A stretch of DNA of 64,000 nt from Cytobacillus oceanisediminis 2691 (GCF_000294775.2 NZ_CP015506.1:5307501-5371500), one strand, 5' to 3'. Counted from the first letter of the stretch, positions 36,558 through 46,158 are shown. The notes: a model not told the origin generated them from the letters alone. Translations and numbers: made by a program.

Positions 36558-36591
36558 ACAACCGAGTATTTTAGGGAACTCGGTTGTTTTT
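36558..36591 (+). terminator. Terminator after the DUF418 gene
   Basis: ACAACCGAGT and ACTCGGTTGT pair perfectly around a 10-nt loop, followed by five T. Confidence 0.9.
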
Positions 36592-36600
36592 GAAATATGT

Positions 36601-37635
36601 TTAAATTGTTGTAACACAGCCTTTTTCTGCTGCTTCCATAATGCCTAATATAACTTTTAGCGAGGAAAGCGCATCGCTTCCTGTCACAAGCGGGTCTTGG
36701 TCGAGACGAATACAATCAATGAAGGCATCAATCACACCGCTATTTGTTTGATTCTCGTTTGTCTGGATTTTCTCTAGTTCAAAAAAAATATTTTCACCAT
36801 TTTTATTCATGATTTCTATTTGGTATTTATCACTATGATAAATCTTCAAAATACCTTGTTCGCAATAAATGACGGTACTGTTGTCTTCTTCTCCGTAATA
36901 AGTCCAAGAAAAGGCAGCTGTCCCAAGACGGCCTTTTTTTGTTTTTAAACTGCATACGATGTTATCACATACTTCAATGGGTTCTCCCTTTTCATTGACT
37001 TTGTCGAGCGCACCTTGAAATGCGCTGACTTGTTCGATCTCATCATCTAATAAATAATGGATTAAATCGATCTTATGAATCCCTAAATCTCCTGCCACAC
37101 CCAGACCTGACCGTTCCTTTTTAAAGAACCATGTAGAGTTTGATTTATTGACACCCCATTGTTCCGGTCCAGAGTGTCCAAAGGTTGTTCTAAAAGTAAG
37201 TACTTTTCCAAGTTCTTCATTTTTAATGATTTCTTTTGCCTTCTGATGTGCCCGAGTAAAACGCTGGTTATGATCAACCATTAACTTTTTCCCGGATTCC
37301 TTTTGAGCTTCGATAATCTTGTTTGCTTGCTCAACTGATAAAGAAATCGGTTTTTCACATAAAACATGCTTTCCGCTTAGTAATGCATTTGCAGAAAAGA
37401 TATGATGAAACTCGTTTGAAGAACAATCACTAATGGCCTCAACTGCTGGATCAGCCAATAACTCTTCTGCTGTTTGAGCTACACTGCCGCCAAACTGGTT
37501 CGCGAGTTCGGTCGCCCTCTGTAAATTCCGGTCAAAAAAAACGATTTCATCCACGTATGGATTATCCCTGTATTCGGGTGCATGGCGTAATTTAGTGATC
37601 GACCCACACCCAATAATTCCTACTTTAATACCCAA
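36601..37635 (-). CDS. Gfo/Idh/MocA-family dehydrogenase
   Basis: 344 residues. The NAD-binding VGIIGCGSITKLRHAPEY is at the N-terminus, HVLCEKPISLS carries the family Lys, and GVAGDLGIHKIDLIHYLL holds the His/Asp/Lys catalytic set. Members oxidise sugars or inositols. A TTG start at 37635 follows GGAGGG. Last gene of a leftward operon with an ABC importer, so it probably oxidises the imported sugar or cyclitol. Confidence 0.9.
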   Translation of the reverse strand: MGIKVGIIGCGSITKLRHAPEYRDNPYVDEIVFFDRNLQRATELANQFGGSVAQTAEELLADPAVEAISDCSSNEFHHIFSANALLSGKHVLCEKPISLSVEQANKIIEAQKESGKKLMVDHNQRFTRAHQKAKEIIKNEELGKVLTFRTTFGHSGPEQWGVNKSNSTWFFKKERSGLGVAGDLGIHKIDLIHYLLDDEIEQVSAFQGALDKVNEKGEPIEVCDNIVCSLKTKKGRLGTAAFSWTYYGEEDNSTVIYCEQGILKIYHSDKYQIEIMNKNGENIFFELEKIQTNENQTNSGVIDAFIDCIRLDQDPLVTGSDALSSLKVILGIMEAAEKGCVTTI

Positions 37636-37646
37636 AGGTTTCCCTC

Positions 37647-38624
37647 CTACTCTCTCTTTTGGAATACAACTGCAATGATGATGATTAACCCCTTAACAAA
37701 TCCTTGGAGGTGTGGGGAAACATTCATTAAGTTCATCATGTTATTCAGAATACCTAAGATTAGGACACCAAAAAATGTACCCATAATCTTGCCGCGTCCA
37801 CCCGTCATTCTAGTGCCGCCAATGATAACTGCAGCAATCGCATCCAATTCATATTGAACTCCTGAGCTTGAAGAAGAAATCGAATTCAACCGGGACGTTT
37901 CTATGATGGCTGCTACACTTACAAGTAAACCTACCAGGCTATAGACACCAATTTTTACCCGGTCGACTCGGATTGCTGATAGAAGGGCAGCTTTTTCATT
38001 ACTGCCAAGGGCATATACATAACGGCCAAATCTGGTTTTATGCATTAATATATATACAATTGCTGTCATAACAAAGAAAATAATAACAGGATAATCAAAT
38101 ATCCATAAGTCGCTATTGGAAATGGCAGTAAAACTAGGGACCTCTCCGGAAATACTGCCGCCTTCAGCAATATATAAAGCAATGGATCTTGCGGCAGCCA
38201 TCATCCCAAGGGTTGCAATAAACGAGGCAATTCTGCCTTTCGCAACCATTAATCCATTTAAAAACCCCGCGAATGTACCTGCTATGAATGCTGTTAATAC
38301 CGCAATCAAAATACTTCCAGTTGCATTTAAGGCCAATACGGTAATGACACCAACTAAAACGAGCACTGATCCAACCGATAAGTCAATTCCGCCCGATAGC
38401 ATAACAATCGTCATACCTAAAGCCACAATTCCAATAATCGAAACTTGCATCAATATATTCAGCTGATTATTGATATCTAGAAATCTGGGACTCATTATCG
38501 AGGCTGCAAGAAAAATAATTAAGAAGGCAATAATGACGCTATACTCAGACCATAGCCAAGAGAGGCGACTTTTTGCTGTTGACGTTTGCTGATTGGGTTG
38601 TTTCATTGTATTAATATTAGCCAA
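37647..38624 (-). CDS. Sugar ABC transporter permease (RbsC-like)
   Basis: About 325 residues, eight to ten helices, with the BPD_transp_2 features GIDLSVGSVLVLVGVITVL and AAVIIGGTRMTGGRGKIMGT. A TTG start at 38624 has GGGAGG upstream and overlaps the end of the ATPase gene; an ATG at 38606 is an alternative. It forms the membrane channel with the ATPase and binding protein encoded upstream. Confidence 0.93.
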   Translation of the reverse strand: MANINTMKQPNQQTSTAKSRLSWLWSEYSVIIAFLIIFLAASIMSPRFLDINNQLNILMQVSIIGIVALGMTIVMLSGGIDLSVGSVLVLVGVITVLALNATGSILIAVLTAFIAGTFAGFLNGLMVAKGRIASFIATLGMMAAARSIALYIAEGGSISGEVPSFTAISNSDLWIFDYPVIIFFVMTAIVYILMHKTRFGRYVYALGSNEKAALLSAIRVDRVKIGVYSLVGLLVSVAAIIETSRLNSISSSSSGVQYELDAIAAVIIGGTRMTGGRGKIMGTFFGVLILGILNNMMNLMNVSPHLQGFVKGLIIIIAVVFQKRE

Positions 38625-40131
38625 TTTTTTCGGCCTCCCTTTTTGAGCCAGTTGCATAACTCATAATGTCATCTTCTGATGCTTCTTCTCCCTTAAATCG
38701 GGCTGTGATTTCTCCTTGGTACATTACATAAATATGATGACAAATCTTTTGTACTTCCGGTGCTTCTGAGGATAAGATAATCACTGCTTTTCCTTGTTCT
38801 GCCAATGAAACGATTTGCTGATAAATTTCTTGCTTAGCTCCCACATCAATCCCCTGTGTTGGATTGTCAAAAATGATGATATCTGTATCCACCTCCAGCC
38901 ATTTAGCAATGATGACCTTTTGCTGGTTGCCGCCGCTTAACTTATCGATTGTAATACGCGGATTGTGAACTTTGATGTTCAGTTTGTCCTTATAATATTG
39001 AAATTTCTCCTTTTCTTGCCTTTCCTGAATAAAACCCGACTTCTCAAAATGTCCAATGGACGTTAAGCTCATATTATGAATGACACTTAAATCTTTAATG
39101 ATTGCATTTTCTTTCCGATCCTTTGGAACAAGCCCTAATCCTGCTTCTACTGCTTTGCGCGGATTATCTATTTTTACTGGCTGTTTATTGATTTTAATTT
39201 CACCCGTGTACTTTTTCCGATATCCAAATAGGCTTTCAAAGAGCTCTGTCCTGCCATCACCAGCCAAGCCGGTAAAGCCTAATATTTCACCTTTTCGAAG
39301 GGTGAAGCTAATGTCTTTATATAATCCTGGACTTGTTAAGTCAGTCACTTCTAAAATCACTGGTCCATACGAATGCTTTTGAACCAATCTATCTTGAGAA
39401 ATAGATTTACCAACCATTAACTTGGTAATCGTATCTAAATTTTCATTTTCAATACTGCCGGTACCAACAAGTTCTCCATCACGCAGCACCGTGTAACGGT
39501 CACAGACTTCCTTGATTTCCTTTAACTTATGAGAAATATAAATAATGGACACGCCTGAGTTCTTCAAGTTCCTCATTAAATCAAACAAACGGCTGACTTC
39601 ATGTTCCGCTAACGATGTTGTAGGTTCGTCCATAATGATTAACTTTGATTTATGCAGCAGCGCCTTTGATATTTCTATTAATTGTTTGTAGGAGGTTTCC
39701 AGATTTCTGACATATTCCCTGGGATCGATATCCACACCTAGCTTTGCTAATATTTCATTCGTAAACCGGCACATCTCCTGTACTTTTAAGAATCCAAATT
39801 TATTTCGCAGTTCTGAACCTAAAAACATATTTTCATAGACTCTAAGATCGGATACTACATTTAGTTCCTGATGGATAAAGCTGACTCCCTGCTCCTGTGA
39901 TACTCTGGGATTAGACATTTTCACATCCTGGCCATTGATGTGAATGGTGCCGCTATCAGGCTGATGAACGCCGCCTAATATGTTCATCAAAGTAGATTTT
40001 CCGGCACCATTTTCTCCTAACAATGCATGGATCTCGCCTTTCTGTACATTTAACGTTACATCTTTCAGAACAGGTACCCTGTTAAACGATTTTTCAATGC
40101 TGCTCATTTTCAAAAAAGGACTTGTAGTCAT
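38617..40131 (-). CDS. Sugar ABC transporter ATPase (RbsA/MglA-like)
   Basis: 504 residues with two ABC domains. The first has LLGENGAGKSTLMNILGG and LIIMDEPTTSL; its signature region ETSYKQLIEISKALL is the diverged type usual in this family. The second keeps LSGGNQQKVIIAKWL and IIIFDNPTQGIDVGA but its Walker A is degenerate (GFTGLAGDGRTEL). This is normal for CUT2 importers. The ATG at 40131 follows AAAGGAGGG. Confidence 0.95.
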   Translation of the reverse strand: MTTSPFLKMSSIEKSFNRVPVLKDVTLNVQKGEIHALLGENGAGKSTLMNILGGVHQPDSGTIHINGQDVKMSNPRVSQEQGVSFIHQELNVVSDLRVYENMFLGSELRNKFGFLKVQEMCRFTNEILAKLGVDIDPREYVRNLETSYKQLIEISKALLHKSKLIIMDEPTTSLAEHEVSRLFDLMRNLKNSGVSIIYISHKLKEIKEVCDRYTVLRDGELVGTGSIENENLDTITKLMVGKSISQDRLVQKHSYGPVILEVTDLTSPGLYKDISFTLRKGEILGFTGLAGDGRTELFESLFGYRKKYTGEIKINKQPVKIDNPRKAVEAGLGLVPKDRKENAIIKDLSVIHNMSLTSIGHFEKSGFIQERQEKEKFQYYKDKLNIKVHNPRITIDKLSGGNQQKVIIAKWLEVDTDIIIFDNPTQGIDVGAKQEIYQQIVSLAEQGKAVIILSSEAPEVQKICHHIYVMYQGEITARFKGEEASEDDIMSYATGSKREAEKIG

Positions 40132-40209
40132 GGTCTTTCGTCCCTCCTTTATAGGAAAAGAGGAAACACAATAACTGTATTCACAATCATTGTATCTCCA
40201 CACCATTAT

Positions 40210-41175
40210 TTAAAATTTTGATTCTGGATCGTAGAACTCATCAACGTTATCCTTGGTAACCTGAGTAGCTTCTTTCACGACCATTGCTTCTGCCGGGTCT
40301 TTCCCTTTTGCAATGTCTGCTGCAATTTGTATCGCATCTTCAACCATTGTTGGAGAGTACAAAAATGTTGCTGAAATCAGCCCATCTGCTTGAATGTCTT
40401 CAAATACAGCCTTTCCGCCTCCAGCACCAGTAATAAATTGAATATCTTTACGCCCGGCTTCTTTAATGGCTTGCAATACACCAAGAGCCATTCCATCGTC
40501 CTGTGTAAAAACAGCATCGATTTGAGGATGCGCCTGTAAGATATTTTGCATAACTTCCAATGATTTTTCAGTTGAGAAATCCCCGCTTTGTGAAGCGATA
40601 ACCTCAATGTCGGAACTTTCCATTGCTTCTTTAAAGCCTGCTCCGCGCTGTTCTGTCACGGAACTTGGCGGTCCAGTTATTTCAACTACTTTTCCTTTTC
40701 CATTCAGCTTTTCTACAAAGTATTTACCGGCATTTACACCAATACCTTCGTTATCGCCTTTTACAACCACAGTAGCTGCATCGTTTTCCAGTTCACGGTC
40801 CACAATCACTAAAGGAATGCCTGCCTCTTTAATTTTTTGTCCAACTGGAGAAAGTGCAGCAGACTCAATTGGGAGCATTACGATAACATCCACATCTTGA
40901 GCAATTAGATCATTCACGTCATTTGCCTGCTTATTGGGATCAGCAGCATTAGTCATAACGTATTCAATGCCATCACTTTCTTTCAATGCCTTTGCTTCCT
41001 TTTCAGCACTGTCAATTAAAGCTCCCATCCAGCCATGTGTAGAGGATGGTAATGAAATACCAATTTTTAATGTATCATCCTCTTCTTCACCTTTGGAACT
41101 TCCTGCATCACTGCTGCACGCAGCCAAACTAAACATTGTGACTAAAGACAAAATCAAGACTAGAAATCTCTTCAA
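40210..41175 (-). CDS. Sugar-binding lipoprotein (RbsB-like)
   Basis: 321 residues. A lipoprotein signal with lipobox LAAC leads into a Peripla_BP_4 domain (LKIGISLPSSTHGWMGALI; DVIVMLPIESAALSPVG; AVFTQDDGMALGVLQAI). It delivers a sugar or cyclitol to the RbsA/RbsC-like importer. TTG at 41175 is chosen since AAAGGGG is 8 nt upstream; a GTG at 41182 overlaps that site. First gene of the import operon. Confidence 0.93.
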   Translation of the reverse strand: MKRFLVLILSLVTMFSLAACSSDAGSSKGEEEDDTLKIGISLPSSTHGWMGALIDSAEKEAKALKESDGIEYVMTNAADPNKQANDVNDLIAQDVDVIVMLPIESAALSPVGQKIKEAGIPLVIVDRELENDAATVVVKGDNEGIGVNAGKYFVEKLNGKGKVVEITGPPSSVTEQRGAGFKEAMESSDIEVIASQSGDFSTEKSLEVMQNILQAHPQIDAVFTQDDGMALGVLQAIKEAGRKDIQFITGAGGGKAVFEDIQADGLISATFLYSPTMVEDAIQIAADIAKGKDPAEAMVVKEATQVTKDNVDEFYDPESKF

Positions 41176-41221
41176 ACCATCCACCCCTTTGTTATATTAG
41201 AAAAGCGCTCCCTGAATGCAT

Positions 41222-41235
41222 TGTAATCGATTACA
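41222..41235. promoter_or_regulatory. LacI/cre-type operator of the import operon
   Basis: TGTAATCGATTACA is a perfect palindrome between the LacI gene and the binding-protein gene. It fits both a LacI-family operator and the cre consensus bound by CcpA. Confidence 0.8.
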
Positions 41236-41309
41236 TTTACATCTAAGGTCAGCGGTCTACTATTAAACTAGTGGATTCTGTTAATAGCAGAGCGCTGATC
41301 TTAGCTGTA

Positions 41310-42299
41310 TTATCTTGATGTGGACTCCCGTATCACTAAATCATGGTCTAATATGATACTTTCAACTTCTATCCCTTTAATCTTATCAATCAGCATTTTC
41401 GCTGCTACGGTACCCATCTTATGCATCGGTTGTGCGATGGTGGTGAGAGTGGGATTTGTCATATTTGAAAAATCTATTTTGTCAAAACCGACTACCGCCA
41501 TATCGCTGGGAACGTGCAATCCAGAGGCATTTATTTCTTTTAGGGCCCCGATGGCTAAAAGGTCAGATACTGCAAATACCGCAGTTGGCCGTTCTTCTAA
41601 GTTTAAGATCTTTTTCATTGCCTGCTGCCCATTTTCAAATCCTAAATGCTGGGTAGAGATGATGTATTCAGGTTTTAACGCAATTCCATTCTCTTCTAAC
41701 GCCCGTTTGTAGCCCATTTTACGCTGCCGGGCATATAGATATTTTTCATCCGAATTAATTAGAGCAATTTTTTTATGGCCTATTTGAACCAGATGCTTGA
41801 CTGCCCGGTAAGAAGCTTCTTCATTATCGATGGTTACATAGGGAATGCCGCTGCCTTCTTCATACTCACTGCATTGAATAATCGCGTAATTTTCTGCAAG
41901 TTTTTTCAGTGTTTTTCCATTGACAGCAGGGTCCATCGAAATAATTCCATCTGCCATCTTTTTACGAACTAAATCAAAGTAAATATTCTCTCTCTCCGGA
42001 TCCGAATCAGTCTCGCACAAGAGAATATTATAATTTTGGCTAATCGCAACCTGTTCAATTCCTTTAATAATTTCTAAATAAAACGGGTTCGAAATGGTTG
42101 GAATTAAAATTAACAGGAGCCGGCTTTCAGAATTTCTGAGATTTCTCCCTAACATACTAGGTTCATAATTTAACTTTTTAATTGCCTCTTCGACTTTCAT
42201 TCTTGTTTTTCCGGATACGGTTTTTTGTCCGTTTAGCACTCTTGATACTGTTGCAACTGAAACACCCGCTTGTTTAGCGACCTGTTGAATGTTTGCCAT
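41310..42299 (-). CDS. LacI-family transcriptional regulator
   Basis: 329 residues. HTH NIQQVAKQAGVSVATVSRVL and hinge NYEPSMLGRNLRNSES precede a sugar-binding effector domain. It sits just upstream of the import operon in the same direction and divergent from the isomerase gene; matching palindromes lie on both sides. It is the probable repressor of all six genes. Confidence 0.92.
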   Translation of the reverse strand: MANIQQVAKQAGVSVATVSRVLNGQKTVSGKTRMKVEEAIKKLNYEPSMLGRNLRNSESRLLLILIPTISNPFYLEIIKGIEQVAISQNYNILLCETDSDPERENIYFDLVRKKMADGIISMDPAVNGKTLKKLAENYAIIQCSEYEEGSGIPYVTIDNEEASYRAVKHLVQIGHKKIALINSDEKYLYARQRKMGYKRALEENGIALKPEYIISTQHLGFENGQQAMKKILNLEERPTAVFAVSDLLAIGALKEINASGLHVPSDMAVVGFDKIDFSNMTNPTLTTIAQPMHKMGTVAAKMLIDKIKGIEVESIILDHDLVIRESTSR

Positions 42300-42335
42300 A
42301 TTAAAGTCCTACCTTCTACATAGTACATAGTTCCT

Positions 42336-42458
42336 TGAAATCGATTACATTTTTATAGTAATTTGTTCCGAATTATCTGTCAATAAGTATTTTTCGTCAA
42401 AATAAAACAGTTGATTTACTTGAAAAACTTTTATATGTTAAAAATGTAATGGATTACA
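42336..42458. promoter_or_regulatory. Operator pair in the divergent LacI-isomerase region
   Basis: TGAAATCGATTACA (42336-42349) and TGTAATGGATTACA (42445-42458) resemble the operator at 41222. The second lies 40 bp before the isomerase gene, the first just before the regulator gene, so regulator and isomerase are probably controlled together. Confidence 0.75.
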
Positions 42459-42498
42459 TTTTTAAATATTCCGAAAACAAAGAGGAGTGTCCTTTAAA

Positions 42499-43467
42499 AT
42501 GAAATTAGGGGTTTTTACCGTATTATTTTCCGATAAAAGTCTTGAAGACATGTTAAGCTATGTATCTTCCAAAGGCATTGAAGCCATTGAAATAGGTACA
42601 GGCGGATATCCTGGCGATGCTCACTGTAAAGTGGATGAATTATTAATAGATGACATTGGATTGCAAAACTTCAAACAAAAGATTGTCGATTATGGATTAA
42701 TTATTAGCGCTTTCAGCTGCCATGCCAATCCACTTCATCCACAGAAGAAAAATGCTGACCCTGCTGACGAACTGCTTACAAAAACGATTCGTCTGGCATC
42801 CAAACTAGGAGTTCCTGTCGTAAATACTTTTTCCGGCTGCCCCGGCGATCATGAAAATGCCCTTTATCCAAATTGGCCCGTAACTCCTTGGCCCCATGAC
42901 TTCCAAGAGGTTTTAAAATGGCAGTGGGAAGAAAAATTAATTCCTTATTGGAAAGAAAAAAATGATTTTGCACAGGCGCATAATGTGAAAATTGGCTTAG
43001 AACTGCATGGGGGATTCTCCGTTCATACACCAGCTACCATGCTCCGGTTAAGAGAAGCTTGCGGGCCTGCCCTTGGTGCTAACCTTGACCCCAGCCATCT
43101 ATGGTGGCAAGGTATTGACCCGATTGAAGCCATTAAGATCCTAGGAAGGGAAAATGCCATCCATCATTTTCATGCGAAAGATATCACTTTTGACCAGCCC
43201 AACATGAACAAAAATGGTCTTACAGACATGACAGACTATTCCCAAATGCGTGACCGCTCATGGTATTTTAGATCAGTCGGATTTGGACACGATCAAAAAG
43301 AATGGGCAGATATAATTAGTACACTCCGGCTTTATGGATATGATTATGTAGTAAGCATCGAACATGAAGACGGATTAATGTCGATTGATGAAGGATTTAC
43401 AAAAGCAGTGGAAAACCTAAAGCCAATCATAGTAAAGGAATCTGCTGGTCAAATGTGGTGGGCGTAG
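42499..43467 (+). CDS. Sugar phosphate isomerase/epimerase (AP endonuclease 2 fold)
   Basis: 322 residues, a TIM barrel of the IolE/IolI type: KLGVFTVLFSDKSLEDML, ISAFSCHANPLHP, IGLELHGGFSVH, ANLDPSHLWWQG, HHFHAKDI and VVSIEHED supply the metal-binding Glu, Asp and His. ATG at 42499 follows GGAG. It is divergent from the LacI gene and likely acts on the compound oxidised by the dehydrogenase at 36601, as in inositol or keto-sugar catabolism. Substrate unknown. Confidence 0.9.
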   Translation: MKLGVFTVLFSDKSLEDMLSYVSSKGIEAIEIGTGGYPGDAHCKVDELLIDDIGLQNFKQKIVDYGLIISAFSCHANPLHPQKKNADPADELLTKTIRLASKLGVPVVNTFSGCPGDHENALYPNWPVTPWPHDFQEVLKWQWEEKLIPYWKEKNDFAQAHNVKIGLELHGGFSVHTPATMLRLREACGPALGANLDPSHLWWQGIDPIEAIKILGRENAIHHFHAKDITFDQPNMNKNGLTDMTDYSQMRDRSWYFRSVGFGHDQKEWADIISTLRLYGYDYVVSIEHEDGLMSIDEGFTKAVENLKPIIVKESAGQMWWA

Positions 43468-43848
43468 TTATAAGAAAACATTTTTATTAAGTATACGCTG
43501 GATGCCAATAGTAATTGGCTTCCACAAGTGCTTTGTATATATTTTCCCGCTAAAAAGGACAGAGAAATTCGATTCATGCTGTCCTTCTTAAGGACTTTAC
43601 GGTCTTCTCCACTTGGAAAATATGTCCTGTCTGTGTCTCTTCACTGGTAATCATACGAAACCCATGTCCATTGAAGGAGTAAAATCTGCAGTTATGTTCA
43701 GTAAAAATAGGAATCTTGCGGCTTATTTACTGAAAATCTCAGGGGCTGATTAATATAAAAATATATGTTAATCAGCTGCTTTTTATAAGGAGACTTATTT
43801 ATAATAGTTAACCAACCGTTTATGACAGGATAAATATCCATATAAGCT
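43468..43848. other. Gap with hairpins and a possible gene relic
   Basis: Just after the isomerase gene, GCCAAT and ATTGGC (43504-43519) form a short hairpin. AAGGACAG (43555-43562) pairs with CTGTCCTT (43579-43586) and is followed leftward by TTTTT, a minus-strand terminator. Just upstream of it on the minus strand, an open stretch 43574-43726 reads protein-like (FYSFNGHGFRMITSEETQTG, then HIFQVEKTVKSLRRTA) but lacks a credible start except an internal ATG at 43654. It may be a small gene or the tail of a lost one. Confidence 0.35.
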
Positions 43849-44427
43849 TCATAAACGGTCCGATTCATTCAGGGATTCCTTCCGATATTCACTCGGGGAA
43901 CAGTTTTTCTGGCTTCGAAACACTTTGTAAAAATTGGAAGGACTTTGAAACCCCACCTCATAGCAAATCTCCAGATTTGTCAGCGAAGTGCTTTTAAGGA
44001 GGTGGGCTGCTTTATCGATACGAATCTTTTCTAAATAAGCACGCGGAGTTTCAGAGGTTTCCTGTTTAAATAAGCGCTCAAGATAAAAGGGACTTAAACC
44101 GATTTGATCCGCTATGTCTTTTAATGCCAGATTTTGTTTGTAGTGATTGACCAGGAATGTAATAATTTCTCTGACTAGGGCAATATGCGGCGATTGCTCC
44201 ACTTCTGGCTGGCATCTTTTGCAGGGGCGGTAACCCGATTCTTCCGCTACATTCTTTTCTGCGTAAAATGCTACATTTATTTTTTTGGGTTTTCTCGATC
44301 TGCAGGAAGGGCGGCAATATATCTTCGTTGTTTTGACTGCTGTATAAAATAAGCCATCATATTTGCAATCACAAGCAATGATTTTCTCCCACATCTCTTC
44401 AAATGACAGATTGATATTCGCCGCCAT
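43849..44427 (-). CDS. adaA: AdaA-like methylphosphotriester-responsive regulator
   Basis: 192 residues. The Ada zinc domain has Cys38, Cys42, Cys69 and Cys72 (YCRPSC; RPCKRC), the same spacing as E. coli Ada, where Cys38 takes the methyl group. The second half is an AraC-type double HTH (LKDIADQIGLSPFYLERLF; EVGFQSPSNFYKVFR). It senses alkylated DNA and activates repair genes. There is no alkyltransferase gene next to it; the upstream neighbour is a PEP-mutase-family enzyme, an odd partner. Confidence 0.9.
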   Translation of the reverse strand: MAANINLSFEEMWEKIIACDCKYDGLFYTAVKTTKIYCRPSCRSRKPKKINVAFYAEKNVAEESGYRPCKRCQPEVEQSPHIALVREIITFLVNHYKQNLALKDIADQIGLSPFYLERLFKQETSETPRAYLEKIRIDKAAHLLKSTSLTNLEICYEVGFQSPSNFYKVFRSQKNCSPSEYRKESLNESDRL

Positions 44428-44454
44428 TAACTCCACTTCCTTCCTGCGCTTCTG

Positions 44455-45225
44455 CTAGTTATTATACAAGATGGCAGTATCCCTAGACTCTGCCAGTTCA
44501 CGTGCATTCTTTTCTATATATGCAATCACTTTATCAGACAGGGCATTTCCAAAGCTAAAACGCCTCACACCTAATTCTTCTAGCTTATTACAATTGGTCA
44601 GTCCCGGTAAAGATAAGACATTGAGCGGGGCACTGACATTCTTCGTGATGGCTTTAATCTCCTCTTCTTCTATTAAACCCGGTACAAAAACTCCGCTGGC
44701 ACCGCTCTCCACATATGCTTTTGCCCGTTCTATCGTTTCTGGAAGCGGATTTTGTTTCTGTAAATACGTATCGGTTCTGGCGTTAATATAAAAATCCTTA
44801 TAGCCATTGTTTTCTAACGCGGCTCTTATCCTTTCTAAAAGGCTGCAATGCCAGGAAATCTCCTTTAATCCTTTCTGCTTTTTGAAGGAATCCTCAATAT
44901 TGATGCCGGCCACCCCTGCATCTGCTGTCATTATGACATGCTCAATTATTGTTGGGATATCTTCCCCGTAGCCCGCTTCAATATCAGCAGAAACAGGAAT
45001 TTTCACATTTTCCGCTATGGTTTTGATAATCGCTAAGTGTCTATCAAAATCAATTAATTCTCCGTCTGCATATCCCAGTGAATCAGCAATCCCCCAGCTG
45101 GTCGTACCAATTGCTTTAAATCCTGCTTTTTCAAGTGTTAAGGCGGAAAGCAAATCCCAGGCGTTTCCCAGGAATAAAAGTTCATTTGAAAAATGCAGCT
45201 CATTAAATTTCTGTATTTTGTTCAT
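44455..45225 (-). CDS. Isocitrate lyase/PEP mutase family protein
   Basis: 256 residues. The TIM-barrel segments FLGNAWDLLSALTLEKAGFK, GTTSWGIADSLGYADG, PVSADIEAGYGED, GINIEDS and FYINARTDTYL match the family, with the metal-binding Asp in SADIEAGYG. The Cys of the isocitrate/methylisocitrate lyase motif KKCGH is not visible, so a C-C lyase or oxaloacetate hydrolase-like activity is more likely. AGGAGGAG precedes the ATG. It lies 27 bp before adaA in the same direction. Confidence 0.88.
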   Translation of the reverse strand: MNKIQKFNELHFSNELLFLGNAWDLLSALTLEKAGFKAIGTTSWGIADSLGYADGELIDFDRHLAIIKTIAENVKIPVSADIEAGYGEDIPTIIEHVIMTADAGVAGINIEDSFKKQKGLKEISWHCSLLERIRAALENNGYKDFYINARTDTYLQKQNPLPETIERAKAYVESGASGVFVPGLIEEEEIKAITKNVSAPLNVLSLPGLTNCNKLEELGVRRFSFGNALSDKVIAYIEKNARELAESRDTAILYNN

Positions 45226-45715
45226 TATTATCTCCTCCTAAAGTTGTTGGACTCATTTTAACAAGAGAACGATAGCCATTTCGTCCTCATTCTTGCTCTT
45301 ATGGTCTGGATTTAAGAGGACAAAAAAGTGAATGTTGATTGTGTTTCACATTCGGCGCGGGGATCCTTCTGGTTTTTCGAGTAGCAAAAAAAAGACCCCC
45401 TTAAATGGCTTTGGCCAATCAAGATGGTCATAATTTTAATTTACAATACAGAAAAAACTATATAATCAGTCATTAATCTAAGCAATAAACTCTTTAATAT
45501 TTCATTACTTTACTGCAATTAATAATTCAAATAATGGATTTTAAAACATATTTAAGGATATAAAAGGGAAGAACCAACCATGTTTGGCGATTCTTAAAAT
45601 GAAGTATTTAGGGATATATCAGTTCAAGGAATTTAATATCGTTTTTTCACGTATAACGCCAGGTGAACTTTAACCTCCTATTTACAGTAGTATATATTAC
45701 TTAAATTCTACACTA
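45226..45715. other. AT-rich gap
   Basis: 490 bp without a convincing gene. On the minus strand an AAGGGGGTC-TTTTTTTT run (around 45388-45402) looks like the tail of a terminator, perhaps for the toxin-immunity unit. The rest is AT-rich. Confidence 0.3.
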
Positions 45716-46153
45716 TTAATCAACCATAGCCATAAAGTATTCATCGTCCTCATCAATCTTTCTTATAAATTCCTCTAATGAATCAGCTATTTTTATCCCA
45801 AAGAAATAAACAGGAGTATAATTAGAAGTGTTTATGTCAAGAGTTAAATATACCCCCTCGTTTTTTTCAAAAAACACTAATTTATCTTCCTCTTCATATA
45901 TATTCTCTAAATCTGGATCAAACTCGTAAATATCTTCTCTAAGCGTTATATCAGCTATAGTGTCTGGATCCATAATTCTATTTAGCGCATTACCATTGAT
46001 TCCTTTTATAAAGCCATAGCCAACTTCTAAGTAAAAATTTCTAAGTTCATTGGGTAACGTAAACCCAAGTCTCTCTTCTGCATTTAACAGTTCACTTTCT
46101 TGTAGTTTAATAAATTTATGCTTACCATTTTTCACAAAATCAAATTTAGCCAT
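45716..46153 (-). CDS. SUKH (SMI1/KNR4) family immunity protein
   Basis: 145 residues. The family core is visible: ESELLNAEERLGFTLPNELR, FYLEVGYGFIKG, ADITLREDIYEFDPD and YFFGIKIADSLEEFI. It is acidic, as usual for immunity proteins that neutralise nucleases. It lies 5 bp after the LXG/HNH toxin gene and should bind that toxin's C-terminal nuclease. The gene is intact although the toxin gene carries a stop. Confidence 0.88.
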   Translation of the reverse strand: MAKFDFVKNGKHKFIKLQESELLNAEERLGFTLPNELRNFYLEVGYGFIKGINGNALNRIMDPDTIADITLREDIYEFDPDLENIYEEEDKLVFFEKNEGVYLTLDINTSNYTPVYFFGIKIADSLEEFIRKIDEDDEYFMAMVD

Positions 46154-46158
46154 TAAAA

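Noticed and set aside
41222..41235. Pure cre (CcpA) site
   Set aside because: It fits cre, but the same palindrome type also flanks the local LacI gene, so a LacI operator is at least as likely.
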